From the NCBI GenBank assembly GCA_038206765.1, contig JBBRAM010000012.1, positions 1 through 64,000 on the forward strand: a DNA stretch of 64,000 nt, in the 5' to 3' direction. This document shows positions 17,653-26,170 of this stretch, piece after piece. The translations under genes were made by a program, and so were the position numbers. Positions within the stretch are counted from its first letter, which is position 1. Every line of letters starts with the position of its first letter. This DNA is from UKL13-2 sp038206765. Its GTDB lineage: Bacteria; Pseudomonadota; Gammaproteobacteria; Burkholderiales; Usitatibacteraceae. Under the pieces are notes generated by a model. That model did no database searches. It had not been told where the DNA came from and worked only from the letters and a program-made list of their open reading frames with translations.

Positions 17653-20376
17653 ATGGCTCAAACCACAGTTGCCCAATTTGCGAAAGAACTCAAGCTCACC
17701 GAAGAGATGCTCCTCGAGCAGCTATCGGCGGCGGGCGTTGCAATCGCGTCCGTCGAAGATAAGCTCGCGGAAGACGATAAAGCACGTTTATTGACTTATC
17801 TGCAAGAAGCGCACGGCCACAAAGAAGAAAAGAAAAAAATCACGTTGGTGCGCAAGCAGACCTCGGAAATTAAAAAAGCTGATGCCACCGGTAAAGCCCG
17901 CACGATTCAGGTCGAAGTTCGTAAAAAGCGCACCTTCCTGAAAGTCGATAAAGCCGAGCCTACCGAAGAAGTTGAAAAGGCTGTTGAGCCTGCCGCGCCG
18001 ATTATCAACGACGATGAATTGGCGAAACGACGCGCTGAAGAGACGCGACAAAACGCCCTGCTCGCCGCTCAGGCCGAGCAAAAAGCCCAATTGGCACCCA
18101 AACGCCGCAGCAAAAAAGCCGAGGCGGACGACGCCAAAGCAGCCGCTGATGCGGCAGAAGCGGAAGATATTGCTGCTGAAGCCAAGGCTGAAAAAGCAGG
18201 TAAATCAGCGCAAGCTGATGCGCCCGACGCGGTTTCGCCGGCCAATAAGTCCGATGCGGCTAAACCTTCAGCAACTACCCGGAAGGCCGCGCCAGCAGCC
18301 GAGCTTGACCCAAACCGCCCGCGAATTGGCGAGCGGGTCGTGCTCAAAAAAGATCCGCCGCCGGCAAGTGAAGGCACGCTGCATCGCCCATCGGCCAAAC
18401 CTGGCGATAAAGACGCCAAGGCAGCAGATAAAAAAACCACGAAAAAAGTCACCAAACCTGCCGCAACCTCGTGGACAGATGATGCAAACAAACGCCGCAC
18501 CATTAAGACCCGCGGCGATGCTTCCGGTGGCCGCGATGGTTGGCGCAGCCGCAAAGCCAAAGCGCACCAAGATGGCACCAACGAGGAAACTAATTTCCAA
18601 GCGCCGACTGAGCCAATTGTTCGTGAGATTCCGGTGCCGGAAACCATTTCAGTCGGCGAACTTGCCTCAATGATGAGCGTGAAAGCGGCTGAGCTGATCA
18701 AGATTATGATGAAAATGGGTTCGATGGTCACCATCAACCAAGTGCTCGATCAAGAAACCGCGATGATTTTAGTCGTGGAAATGGGGCATACGCCTAAAGC
18801 CTCTAAAGCTGATGATCCTGAGGCCTATTTGGTGAAGGAAGAACAGCACCCCGACGCGGTTGCTGAGACGCGTCCGCCAGTCGTCACGATCATGGGTCAC
18901 GTTGACCACGGCAAGACATCGCTGCTTGATACCATTCGTAAGGCCAAGGTTGCATCAGGTGAAGCGGGTGGGATCACCCAACATATCGGGGCATACCATG
19001 TTGAGACACCGCGCGGTGTGATTACTTTCCTTGATACTCCTGGCCACGAGGCGTTCACTGCGATGCGTGCTCGCGGTTCACAGACCACCGATTTGGTGAT
19101 TCTCGTTGTCGCCGCCGATGACGGGGTGATGCCGCAAACCAAAGAAGCCATCGCCCACACCAAAGCGGCTGGCGTGCCAATGATCGTGGCCGTCAACAAA
19201 ATCGACAAGCCCGAAGCCAACATGGAACGCGTCAAGCAAGAGTTGGTCGCTAACGATGTGCTGCCCGAGGAATATGGCGGTGACGTTATGTTCATGCCTG
19301 TGTCTGCGAAAACTGGCAAGGGAATTGATGAATTGTTAGAGGCGATTTTATTGCAAGCCGAGGTGTTGGAATTAAAAGCGGTCAAGCAAACCCCTGCCCG
19401 CGGCGTGGTCATCGAAGCACGGTTGGACAAGGGCCGAGGCCCCATCGCCACTATTTTGGTCAAATCCGGCACGCTAAAAAAAGGCGATATGGTCTTGGCG
19501 GGCGCGGTGTTCGGCCGGGTTCGCGCAATGACGGACGAGAACGGCAAAGCCGTCACGGAAGCCGGTCCGTCTATTCCTGTTGAAGTACAAGGTTTGACCG
19601 AAGTACCAGTCGCCGGTGAAGATGTGATGGTGTTAAACGATGAGCGCAAAGCGCGTGAAATCGCCCTCTTCCGTCAAGGCAAATTCCGCGATGTGAAATT
19701 GGCAAAACAACAAGCTGCGAAGCTAGAAAACGCGTTTGACCAGATGGCCGAGGGTGCCAAAAAATCGTTGGCTGTCATTATTAAATCTGACGTACAAGGT
19801 TCCTACGAAGGCTTGGCTTATGCGCTCGGTAAATTGACCACAGAAGAAGTTAAGGTCAATGTTATCCACGCAGGTGTCGGCGCGATTACCGAATCCGACG
19901 TGAACTTGGCGCTCGCTTCCAAAGCGATAGTGATCGGCTTTAACTCCCGCACCGATGCTGGCGCACGCAAGTTAGTCGAAACCTCCGGCGTGCAAGTGCG
20001 CTACTACAGCGTCATTTATGAAGCGGTTGATGATGTGAAACTCGCCTTGAGCGGCATGCTGTCACCAGAAATTCGTGAAAGCATTCTCGGCACGGTTGAG
20101 ATTCGTAACGTCTTCAAAATCACCAAAGTTGGCGCAGTTGCTGGTTGTTACGTGACCGACGGCCTGATCAAACGCTCGTCGAGTATCCGTTTAGTGCGCG
20201 ACGGCGTAGTGGTTTTCACCGGCGAATTGGATTCCCTGAAACGCTTCAAAGACGATGTAAAAGAAGTGAAATCCGGCTTTGAATGCGGGCTGTCGCTAAA
20301 GAACTACAATGAGATCGTGGTCGGCGATGTGCTCGAAGCGTTTGAGCAGGTTGAAGTGGCAAGGACCCTAGCTTAA
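17653..20376 (+). CDS. infB: Translation initiation factor IF-2
   Basis: GTPase that places initiator tRNA on the 30S subunit and promotes 50S joining. The 907-residue protein has an N-terminal IF2-N domain (AQTTVAQFAKELKLTEEMLLEQL), a long Lys/Ala/Asp-rich linker (about 60-330), a second IF2-N-like segment (ISVGELASMMSVKAAELIKIM), and the G domain: G1 GHVDHGKT (415-422), G3 DTPGHEAF, G4 NKID, G5 SAKTGKG. The C-terminal domains with the fMet-tRNA-binding module follow. An internal start could give a shorter isoform, as in E. coli, but none is obvious. The stop codon is immediately followed by rbfA. Confidence 0.97.
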   Translation: MAQTTVAQFAKELKLTEEMLLEQLSAAGVAIASVEDKLAEDDKARLLTYLQEAHGHKEEKKKITLVRKQTSEIKKADATGKARTIQVEVRKKRTFLKVDKAEPTEEVEKAVEPAAPIINDDELAKRRAEETRQNALLAAQAEQKAQLAPKRRSKKAEADDAKAAADAAEAEDIAAEAKAEKAGKSAQADAPDAVSPANKSDAAKPSATTRKAAPAAELDPNRPRIGERVVLKKDPPPASEGTLHRPSAKPGDKDAKAADKKTTKKVTKPAATSWTDDANKRRTIKTRGDASGGRDGWRSRKAKAHQDGTNEETNFQAPTEPIVREIPVPETISVGELASMMSVKAAELIKIMMKMGSMVTINQVLDQETAMILVVEMGHTPKASKADDPEAYLVKEEQHPDAVAETRPPVVTIMGHVDHGKTSLLDTIRKAKVASGEAGGITQHIGAYHVETPRGVITFLDTPGHEAFTAMRARGSQTTDLVILVVAADDGVMPQTKEAIAHTKAAGVPMIVAVNKIDKPEANMERVKQELVANDVLPEEYGGDVMFMPVSAKTGKGIDELLEAILLQAEVLELKAVKQTPARGVVIEARLDKGRGPIATILVKSGTLKKGDMVLAGAVFGRVRAMTDENGKAVTEAGPSIPVEVQGLTEVPVAGEDVMVLNDERKAREIALFRQGKFRDVKLAKQQAAKLENAFDQMAEGAKKSLAVIIKSDVQGSYEGLAYALGKLTTEEVKVNVIHAGVGAITESDVNLALASKAIVIGFNSRTDAGARKLVETSGVQVRYYSVIYEAVDDVKLALSGMLSPEIRESILGTVEIRNVFKITKVGAVAGCYVTDGLIKRSSSIRLVRDGVVVFTGELDSLKRFKDDVKEVKSGFECGLSLKNYNEIVVGDVLEAFEQVEVARTLA

Positions 20377-20397
20377 TTGCTAGATGTTATTCCCGCT

Positions 20398-20763
20398 ATG
20401 AGCAACGAAACCCGTAACAAGAAAATTGCCGACGCCATTCAGCGCGAGCTTTCCGAAATCATCCGGCTGGGCTTGCGCGACCCGCGCGTCACGATGGTGA
20501 CCATCACTGATGTCGAATTAAAACGCGACAACTCCCACGCCAAGATTTTTTTCACCTCGCTTGGTGGTGATGCGAAAGTGCAATCTTGCCAGCAAGGTTT
20601 GCAAAGCGCGGCTGGGTTTTTACGTACCCAGCTTGCCGGGAGGTTAACAATTCGCACCGTTCCCGACTTGCATTTTGCGATCGATAACTCGGTTGAGCGC
20701 GGCGTAAATTTGGCCAAGCTCATTGATGAAGCCTTGGCTGATGATGCGAAGCATCCGGAGTAA
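20398..20763 (+). CDS. rbfA: Ribosome-binding factor A
   Basis: Cold-shock-associated 30S maturation factor that binds 16S rRNA. The 121-residue protein has the KH-like fold signature: IADAIQRELSEIIRLGLRDPR, VTITDVELKRDNSHAKIFF, and a C-terminal VPDLHFAIDNSVERGVNLAKLID. ATG at 20398 begins MSNETRNKK; the frame extends 7 codons further upstream to a TTG touching the infB stop, but the ATG fits family length. The 21-nt gap to infB indicates co-transcription. Confidence 0.95.
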   Translation: MSNETRNKKIADAIQRELSEIIRLGLRDPRVTMVTITDVELKRDNSHAKIFFTSLGGDAKVQSCQQGLQSAAGFLRTQLAGRLTIRTVPDLHFAIDNSVERGVNLAKLIDEALADDAKHPE

Positions 20764-20807
20764 GTTAGATTCACGTTAGGTTGTGATGAAACTTGTAAAG
20801 AAGCCCA

Positions 20808-20851
20808 GCCCGCAATTAGGCTCGAAATTAGGCGCGAAATTAGGCTCGAAA
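20808..20851. repeat. Tandem degenerate 12-bp repeats before truB
   Basis: Three to four near-identical copies of AAATTAGGCTCG lie between rbfA and truB. In one frame they are part of a 25-codon ORF beginning at an ATG near 20786 and encoding a KLGSKLGAKLG repeat; it is not supported as a gene. Confidence 0.6.
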
Positions 20852-20853
20852 TC

Positions 20854-21777
20854 ATGCTCCTAACCCGCGAAAAACAAATCCGCCGCAAATTGAGCGGCGT
20901 TTTGTTGTTGGATAAACCTGTTGGCCTCTCGTCGACAACGGCTTTAGGCCGCGCTAGGTGGCTCTTTGCAGCCGAAAAAGCCGGGCACACTGGCACACTA
21001 GACCCGTTCGCCACCGGTCTCCTTCCGCTGTGTTTTGGTGAAGCGACCAAGTTCTCCCGTTTCATGCTCGACGCTGAAAAAACTTACGTCGCCACACTTA
21101 AACTCGGCGGTCGCACGCCAACTGGTGATACGGAATCAGCCCCGATGGAACAACGTGAGATCGACACAGACGAAGCCGCCATTCGCCTCGTATTAGCCAC
21201 TTTCCAGGGCAAACAGACCCAAATTCCACCCATGTATTCCGCCCTCAAACGCGACGGCGTGCCGCTTTACAAACTCGCCCGGCAGGGAATTGAAATCGAA
21301 CGTGAAGCACGCCCGATTAACGTCTACAAAATCAGTATGCTATCGTTCGATGGCGTTGAGCTCGTGATCGAAACCCAAGTCAGCAAAGGAACTTACATTC
21401 GCGTGTTGGCCGAGGACATTGGTGAAGCACTGGGCTGCGGCGCACACCTAACCCAGCTCCGGCGGACCGCCACGGCGGGCTATTCGATTGCGGATGCCGT
21501 GACGCTGGCTACGTTGGAGAGCCAGACATTGGATCGACGCGATCAGCACCTAAAGTCCGTTGATTCGCTGGCCTTGGCGCTACCGCCAATCACCTTGAAT
21601 GCCCCGTCCAGCCTAGGGTTTGGCCATGGCCAGGTGGTCGAAACTGCAGCGCATGCAGCCGGGGAATATCGAGTCTATGAGGCGGGTGGACGCTTTTTGG
21701 GGATTGGGGTTGTGCTCGATGACAAAGAGAATGAAACGAAGCTCACGCCGGTTCGATTGATGGCACCCAATTCGTAG
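20854..21777 (+). CDS. truB: tRNA pseudouridine-55 synthase
   Basis: Isomerises U55 in the T-loop of nearly all tRNAs. The 307-residue protein has the catalytic motif GHTGTLDPFATGLLPLCFG with nucleophile Asp50, the KTYVATLKLGGRTPTGD segment, and RVLAEDIGEALGCGAHLTQLRRTATAGY, followed by a short C-terminal PUA-like region. It is the last gene of the rimP operon, 90 nt after rbfA across a repeat tract. No clear Shine-Dalgarno is visible before the ATG at 20854. Confidence 0.96.
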   Translation: MLLTREKQIRRKLSGVLLLDKPVGLSSTTALGRARWLFAAEKAGHTGTLDPFATGLLPLCFGEATKFSRFMLDAEKTYVATLKLGGRTPTGDTESAPMEQREIDTDEAAIRLVLATFQGKQTQIPPMYSALKRDGVPLYKLARQGIEIEREARPINVYKISMLSFDGVELVIETQVSKGTYIRVLAEDIGEALGCGAHLTQLRRTATAGYSIADAVTLATLESQTLDRRDQHLKSVDSLALALPPITLNAPSSLGFGHGQVVETAAHAAGEYRVYEAGGRFLGIGVVLDDKENETKLTPVRLMAPNS

Positions 21778-21818
21778 TTTCAGGGTCACATAGGGGTGAA
21801 TTTCGCGTTTAGTTCCCA

Positions 21819-21848
21819 TTGCGTTTTTATGTCCGATCACGCTATAAT
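21819..21848 (+). promoter_or_regulatory. Sigma-70-type promoter of rpsO
   Basis: TTGCGT at 21819-21824 and a perfect TATAAT at 21843-21848, 18 nt apart, about 100 nt upstream of rpsO. This gives rpsO and possibly pnp transcription independent of the rimP operon. Confidence 0.7.
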
Positions 21849-21945
21849 TCGGCTCCCGCATTAAAGGGTTTTCGCATTTATTGCAAAGAACACCGGAAAT
21901 GCCGCAAGTATCTGCGCAAGATACGTGAATTGAGAATGGAATATC

Positions 21946-22212
21946 ATGACTACAGCTGTCCGTAATGCCGAAGTGGTTGCGCAATATCAGCGCGCCAAGG
22001 GTGACACCGGTTCCCCCGAAGTTCAGGTTGCTTTGTTGACCAACCGCATTAACGAACTCACCGCCCACTTTAAAATGCACGTTAAAGATCATCATGGCCG
22101 TCGCGGTTTGCTGCGCATGGTCTCAAAGCGCCGCACCTTGCTGGATTATTTGAAGCGCACGAAGTTAGAGTCATACCGCAAGCTGATTGATCAGCTTGGT
22201 TTGCGCAAGTAA
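21946..22212 (+). CDS. rpsO: 30S ribosomal protein S15
   Basis: Primary 16S rRNA-binding protein of the small subunit. The 88-residue sequence is typical: GDTGSPEVQVALLTNRINEL, HFKMHVKDHHGRRGLLRMV and RRTLLDYLKRT. It lies between its own promoter and a terminator, ahead of pnp, the common proteobacterial rpsO-pnp order. S15 usually represses its own translation through a leader structure; the 97-nt leader here has not been folded. Confidence 0.98.
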   Translation: MTTAVRNAEVVAQYQRAKGDTGSPEVQVALLTNRINELTAHFKMHVKDHHGRRGLLRMVSKRRTLLDYLKRTKLESYRKLIDQLGLRK

Positions 22213-22248
22213 TCAGCACATATCTAGTTGACCGTCGCAGAGTTACCC

Positions 22249-22283
22249 AAAAGCCCCTCTGAATTTTTCAGCGGGGCTTTTTT
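22249..22283 (+). terminator. Terminator after rpsO
   Basis: Stem AAAAGCCCCTCTGA / TCAGCGGGGCTTTT with one mismatch and an ATTTT loop, running into TTTTTT. In other bacteria this terminator is leaky and lets pnp be read through. Confidence 0.92.
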
Positions 22284-22410
22284 ATGTTTTGTTTTGTTGC
22301 TGAGTTTTTAACGAAGCTTTTGTGAATTTAAGTTTTTGTAATTTGTAATGGCATTACGTTTTAAATTGTTCGGATTTTTGAAGTTTGTTGTTCGTTATCT
22401 ACTGTTTTGC

Positions 22411-22463
22411 TCTGCATCGTGTGATGCAGAAATCGACTCGCAATGATTCACAATTGTGTGAAT
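22411..22463 (+). other. Two hairpins in the pnp leader
   Basis: An 8-bp stem (TCTGCATC, loop GTGT, GATGCAGA; 22411-22430) and a 7-bp stem (ATTCACA, loop ATTG, TGTGAAT; 22446-22463) lie just before pnp. In E. coli the pnp leader hairpin is cut by RNase III and then bound by PNPase as autoregulation; these stems are candidates for the same control. Confidence 0.5.
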
Positions 22464-22494
22464 GCGCGAAAACACTATAGAAGGATGTTGCCAA

Positions 22495-24627
22495 ATGAAA
22501 GCTATTAAAAAAACGTTGCAGTATGGTCGCCATACGCTGACGCTCGAAACCGGTGAGATCGCCCGCCAAGCCGATGGTGCCGTGCTGGTGTCGTTGGACG
22601 ATACTGTGGTGCTGGTCACTTGCGTCGCGCGTAAAGATGCCAAAGAAGGCCAAGATTTTTTCCCACTAACGGTTGATTACCAAGAAAAAACATTCGCCGC
22701 CGGTAAAATCCCCGGTGGGTTTTTTAAGCGCGAAGGCCGCCCATCCGAGAAAGAAATTCTCACTTCACGTTTGATTGATCGCCCACTGCGCCCACTTTTT
22801 CCGGAAGGTTTTTACAACGAAGTACAGATCATCGCAACCGTTTTGTCTAGCAACCCGGAAATTGATTCTGACATCCCCGCCATGATCGGCGCGTCTGCCG
22901 CTGTGGTGTTGTCCGGCCTTCCGTTTGATGGCCCGATCGGTGCCGCACGCGTTGGGTATTTAAATGGTGCTTATGTATTGAACCCAACCAAAACTGAGCT
23001 TGAGACATCGCAAATGGATTTGGTTGTTGCCGCCACTGAGACCGCTGTGTTAATGGTGGAATCAGAAGCCCGCGAATTGCCGGAAGACGTCATGCTTGGC
23101 GCGATTGTGTTCGGCCAAGAGCAACAACAAGCCGTCATCAACATGATCTTAGAATTGGCCGACGAAGGCGGTAAAGATTTGTGGAACTGGACTGCGCCGG
23201 TCGCGCCACAAGCCTTGATCGACCAGATCAGCAATATGGCCGCGAATGATTTGAATGAAGCGTTCCGCATCAAAACCAAAGGCGCACGTTCCGAAAAATT
23301 ATCTGAAATCAACAAGCGCGTTGTGTCGACACTTTGTACCGGTCTCGACGGTGCGCCGGATAAAAACGCAGTCAATGAGCAATTGTTCAAGATCGAATCG
23401 AACATTGTGCGCAGCCAGATTTTAAATGGTGAGCCACGTATTGACGGACGCGATAGCAAAACGGTTCGCCCGATCTCGATCCGTCCGTCCGTCTTGCCAC
23501 GCACGCACGGTTCGGTGTTGTTTACACGCGGTGAAACACAGGCGATTGTCGTGGCTACACTCGGCACATTAAAAGAATCACAAATGATTGACGCGCTGCA
23601 AGGCGAGTACAAAGATCGCTACATGTTCCACTACAACTTCCCTCCGTACTCGACTGGTGAAACCGGCCGTGTCGGCACCCCGAAGCGTCGCGAAATTGGT
23701 CATGGCCGTTTGGCGAAGCGTTCACTCATTGCCGTGTTGCCAAGCGAAGAGGAATTTGGCTACTCGATGCGCGTGGTCTCGGAAATTACCGAATCCAATG
23801 GCTCATCATCAATGGCCTCAGTTTGCGGTGGCTGTTTGGCACTAATGGATGCAGGTGTGCCGATCAAAGCGCACGTGGCCGGTGTGGCGATGGGCTTGAT
23901 TAAAGAAGGCAATCGCTTCGCCGTGTTGACCGACATTTTGGGCGATGAAGATCATTTGGGCGATATGGATTTTAAAGTGGCCGGAACCGACAAAGGGATC
24001 ACCGCGCTGCAAATGGATATCAAGATCACCGGCATTACTGCCGAGATCATGGATGTGGCGTTGAAGCAGGCCAAAGAAGGGCGCATGCATATTCTGGGCT
24101 TGATGAAACAGGCAGTTCCCGCACCTCGCGGCGAGCTTTCATCGTTCGCGCCACAGATCATCAAAATTAAAATCAATCCGGATAAGATTCGTGATGTGAT
24201 CGGCAAAGGCGGTGCAGTTATTCAGGCCATCACGCGCGAAACCGGCACCGAGATTGATATTGCTGAAGACGGCACAATTTCCATTGCTTGTGTATCCGCT
24301 GAAGCAGGCGCAGCCGCCAAGAAACGCATTGAAGACATCACCGCTGAAGTCGAAGTCGGCAAGATTTACGAAGGGCCGATTTTGCGTCTGTTGGATTTCG
24401 GCGCAATTGTAAGCCTGATGCCCGGCAAAGACGGTTTGCTCCACATCTCGCAAATCGCGCACGAGCGCGTGAACGCGGTGTCGGACCATTTGAAAGAGGG
24501 CCAGATTGTGAAGGTCAAAGTGATGGAAGCCGACGACAAAGGTCGCGTGCGTTTAAGTATGAAGGCGTTGATTGATCAGCCTTCAAAGGCACCTGCAGAA
24601 CACGCGCCGGACGCTGCGCCACAGTAA
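22495..24627 (+). CDS. pnp: Polyribonucleotide nucleotidyltransferase (PNPase)
   Basis: 3'-to-5' phosphorolytic exoribonuclease and RNA-degradosome component. From ATG 22495 (GAAGGA upstream) it has 710 residues; an upstream in-frame ATG at 22462 lies inside a leader hairpin and is not chosen. Domains: first RNase PH core (GRHTLTLETGEIARQADGAVLV), helical linker, second core (RTHGSVLFTRGETQAIVV, with GDEDHLGDMDFKVAGT catalytic region), KH domain (KIRDVIGKGGAVIQAI) and S1 domain (VGKIYEGPILRLLDFGAIV). Length and order are standard. Confidence 0.97.
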   Translation: MKAIKKTLQYGRHTLTLETGEIARQADGAVLVSLDDTVVLVTCVARKDAKEGQDFFPLTVDYQEKTFAAGKIPGGFFKREGRPSEKEILTSRLIDRPLRPLFPEGFYNEVQIIATVLSSNPEIDSDIPAMIGASAAVVLSGLPFDGPIGAARVGYLNGAYVLNPTKTELETSQMDLVVAATETAVLMVESEARELPEDVMLGAIVFGQEQQQAVINMILELADEGGKDLWNWTAPVAPQALIDQISNMAANDLNEAFRIKTKGARSEKLSEINKRVVSTLCTGLDGAPDKNAVNEQLFKIESNIVRSQILNGEPRIDGRDSKTVRPISIRPSVLPRTHGSVLFTRGETQAIVVATLGTLKESQMIDALQGEYKDRYMFHYNFPPYSTGETGRVGTPKRREIGHGRLAKRSLIAVLPSEEEFGYSMRVVSEITESNGSSSMASVCGGCLALMDAGVPIKAHVAGVAMGLIKEGNRFAVLTDILGDEDHLGDMDFKVAGTDKGITALQMDIKITGITAEIMDVALKQAKEGRMHILGLMKQAVPAPRGELSSFAPQIIKIKINPDKIRDVIGKGGAVIQAITRETGTEIDIAEDGTISIACVSAEAGAAAKKRIEDITAEVEVGKIYEGPILRLLDFGAIVSLMPGKDGLLHISQIAHERVNAVSDHLKEGQIVKVKVMEADDKGRVRLSMKALIDQPSKAPAEHAPDAAPQ

Positions 24628-24653
24628 TTTGTCCTGAAGTAGATGGAATGCCT

Positions 24654-24684
24654 AAAACGGCCTTGAGAAATCAAGGCCGTTTTT
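24654..24684 (+). terminator. Terminator after pnp
   Basis: A 13-bp perfect stem (AAAACGGCCTTGA / TCAAGGCCGTTTT) with a GAAA tetraloop and following Ts, 27 nt after the pnp stop. Confidence 0.95.
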
Positions 24685-24742
24685 GTTTAACCGGATGCTG
24701 CCGATCGGCGACTGTGTTGCATCAATTTTGATCGTAAGAAAT

Positions 24743-24772
24743 TTGCGGAAACAGGCCACTTCCGCGTATAAT
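24743..24772 (+). promoter_or_regulatory. Sigma-70-type promoter of the tRNA genes
   Basis: TTGCGG at 24743-24748 and a perfect TATAAT at 24767-24772 with an 18-nt spacer, 57 nt before tRNA-Pro. The GC-rich bases just after the -10 are typical of stable-RNA promoters. Confidence 0.75.
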
Positions 24773-24829
24773 CCGCCTTCGCTTGATGAAAGTGTGTTTG
24801 TTCAAGCGAATGTAGCAAAATCAATACGT

Positions 24830-24906
24830 CGGGGCGTAGCGCAGCCCGGTAGCGCGCCTGGTTTGGGACCAGGATGTCGTAGGTTCGAATCCTATCGCCC
24901 CGACCA
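24830..24906 (+). tRNA. tRNA-Pro (anticodon UGG)
   Basis: 77 nt with encoded CCA. The acceptor stem CGGGGCG pairs with CGCCCCG, the anticodon loop TTTGGGA contains TGG, and the T arm has GTTCGAATC. It is followed 58 nt later by tRNA-Arg, so both are probably one transcript. Confidence 0.96.
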
Positions 24907-24964
24907 TTTCTATTGCCGTATTTGTTACGCTAGTTGTAGGGTTAGCATGCAATTGTCCGACGTG

Positions 24965-25041
24965 GTGCCCGTAGCTCATCTGGATAGAGCACCGGCCTTC
25001 TAAGCCGGGGGTAACAGGTTCGAGTCCTGTCGGGCATACCA
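24965..25041 (+). tRNA. tRNA-Arg (anticodon UCU)
   Basis: 77 nt with encoded CCA. The acceptor stem GTGCCCG pairs with CGGGCAT (one G-U pair), the anticodon arm CCGGC..TTCTAAG..GCCGG contains TCT, and the T arm is ACAGG-TTCGAGT-CCTGT. Confidence 0.95.
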
Positions 25042-25079
25042 AGTTTTGATTCGTTTCAAATTATGGTAATTTGCCATGA

Positions 25080-25109
25080 GAGCGTTGCCAACCAGCACCG
25101 CTCTTTTTT
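25080..25109 (+). terminator. Probable terminator of the tRNA operon
   Basis: A stem GAGCGTTGC / GCACCGCTC with one mismatch and loop CAACCA is followed by TTTTTT, 39 nt after tRNA-Arg. Confidence 0.7.
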
Positions 25110-25253
25110 ATTGCCTGATTTTTGTTGTTTTTATTGGCGCAGTATCGGCACCATCGTCTGCGGATGACTTTTGTGGGGCGCGATTGCTACACCTAACTAA
25201 TACGCCTCACTTGGGTCAAACGCACGCCGAACGAAGGTCGTACGATGACCCAA

Positions 25254-25865
25254 TTAAGGTCTAACCAGCGCCACGGCCGCATGTAGCATCACCCTTTTTG
25301 CCGCTGTCTTATTCAGCCCCTGCTCCCGCCTTAGCCTGAGCCATGCATCCAAACTCAACATCAAATTGAGCGCTTCAAAACGCGGTTTATCAGCAACCAT
25401 TTCTTTCGGCAGCAAATGCTGCAGCAGTTCGCGCTGTACAGCGGCTGATTTTACTTGTTGTGCGTTCAAAAACGGCGATTCTTGGCGATGCACTTCGTTC
25501 GCAATATGAAACGGCATCAAATCCTCAAACACTTGCGCCCGCAACTCGACACTCTCGATCAGCCGGTCATGCCAATCTTTTGATTTCAAGCGCTTGTAGA
25601 CAGTTGGGCGCAACAGTTCATCAAGCTCGTTGGCGATTTCGCGGTACAGCGTTTCCATATCCGCAAAATGGCGGAACACCGAGCGCAAGCCCACTCCCGC
25701 CGTTGCGGCAACCTGCTCGGCGGTTGGGGCAACAATGCCCTCACGAATCAGGTCTGATAGTGCACGAACAATGCTGAGCTTATTGGCTTGGCCGCGTGTC
25801 CGGCGGCCGTCGGTAGGTTTAGTTGGCATTGCTTTGCTCGGCGTTTCACTGATTTTATTCTTCAT
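25254..25865 (-). CDS. TetR/AcrR-family transcriptional regulator
   Basis: DNA-binding repressor-type protein, 203 residues. The basic N-terminus (TDGRRTRGQANKLSIVRAL) leads into the TetR helix-turn-helix (APTAEQVAATAGVGLRSVFRHFADMETLYREI, about 46-77); the C-terminal helical part would bind an unknown ligand. It is divergent from an alpha/beta hydrolase gene across 305 nt, so control of itself and of that hydrolase, or of the following fatty-acid/PHB genes, is plausible but inferred. Its start at 25865 is the ATG giving MKNKISE; a later ATG (MPTKPTDG) at 25829 is also possible. Confidence 0.85.
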   Translation of the reverse strand: MKNKISETPSKAMPTKPTDGRRTRGQANKLSIVRALSDLIREGIVAPTAEQVAATAGVGLRSVFRHFADMETLYREIANELDELLRPTVYKRLKSKDWHDRLIESVELRAQVFEDLMPFHIANEVHRQESPFLNAQQVKSAAVQRELLQHLLPKEMVADKPRFEALNLMLSLDAWLRLRREQGLNKTAAKRVMLHAAVALVRP

Positions 25866-26170
25866 AGGTAAATTATAGCCGCAAGCGCTGTTTTATTAAG
25901 CCGGTGCTCAGAACTATTGACGTCCCTACTCCAGCCCTCCCAGCATTGGGCAGGCGTTGAAGTGGGGTTGGAGCTTAGGGCTAAAGGACTAAGGGCTAAA
26001 GGCTAACGGCTAACGGACTAGATTAGGGTTCGGGGTTGGATTAATGGGTCCACTCCAATCTGAAGTAGCTGTCTCGATAGTTTTGGCACGCGAAATGCCA
26101 CTTGTTTCAGTATTTGCGCAAAAAATGGCTTATGATTTGTATACATTTATCCTCAACTCGGCAAAAAATC
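25866..26170. repeat. Divergent spacer with short GGCTAA-type tandem repeats
   Basis: Between the TetR gene and the hydrolase. Positions about 25977-26020 hold seven imperfect 6-7 bp units of the form GG(C/A)CTAA(A/C). No gene is supported in the remaining sequence; an operator for the TetR protein is expected here but no clear palindrome was found. Confidence 0.55.

Noticed and set aside
18069..18737. 222-codon minus-strand frame over infB
   Set aside because: Shadow of the Ala/Lys-rich IF-2 linker; Ser/Ala composition with no domains.
18897..19649. 250-codon minus-strand frame over the IF-2 G domain
   Set aside because: Shadow of the strongly conserved GTPase coding sequence.
20786..20863. 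25-codon ORF with KLGSKLGAKLG repeat before truB
   Set aside because: It is produced by the DNA repeat and has no supporting features.
22971..23612. 213-codon minus-strand frame over pnp
   Set aside because: Antisense to the conserved PNPase core; no independent evidence.
25076..25264. 62-codon ORF with a hydrophobic N-terminus after tRNA-Arg
   Set aside because: It begins inside the tRNA operon terminator, has no ribosome-binding site and overlaps the TetR gene end.
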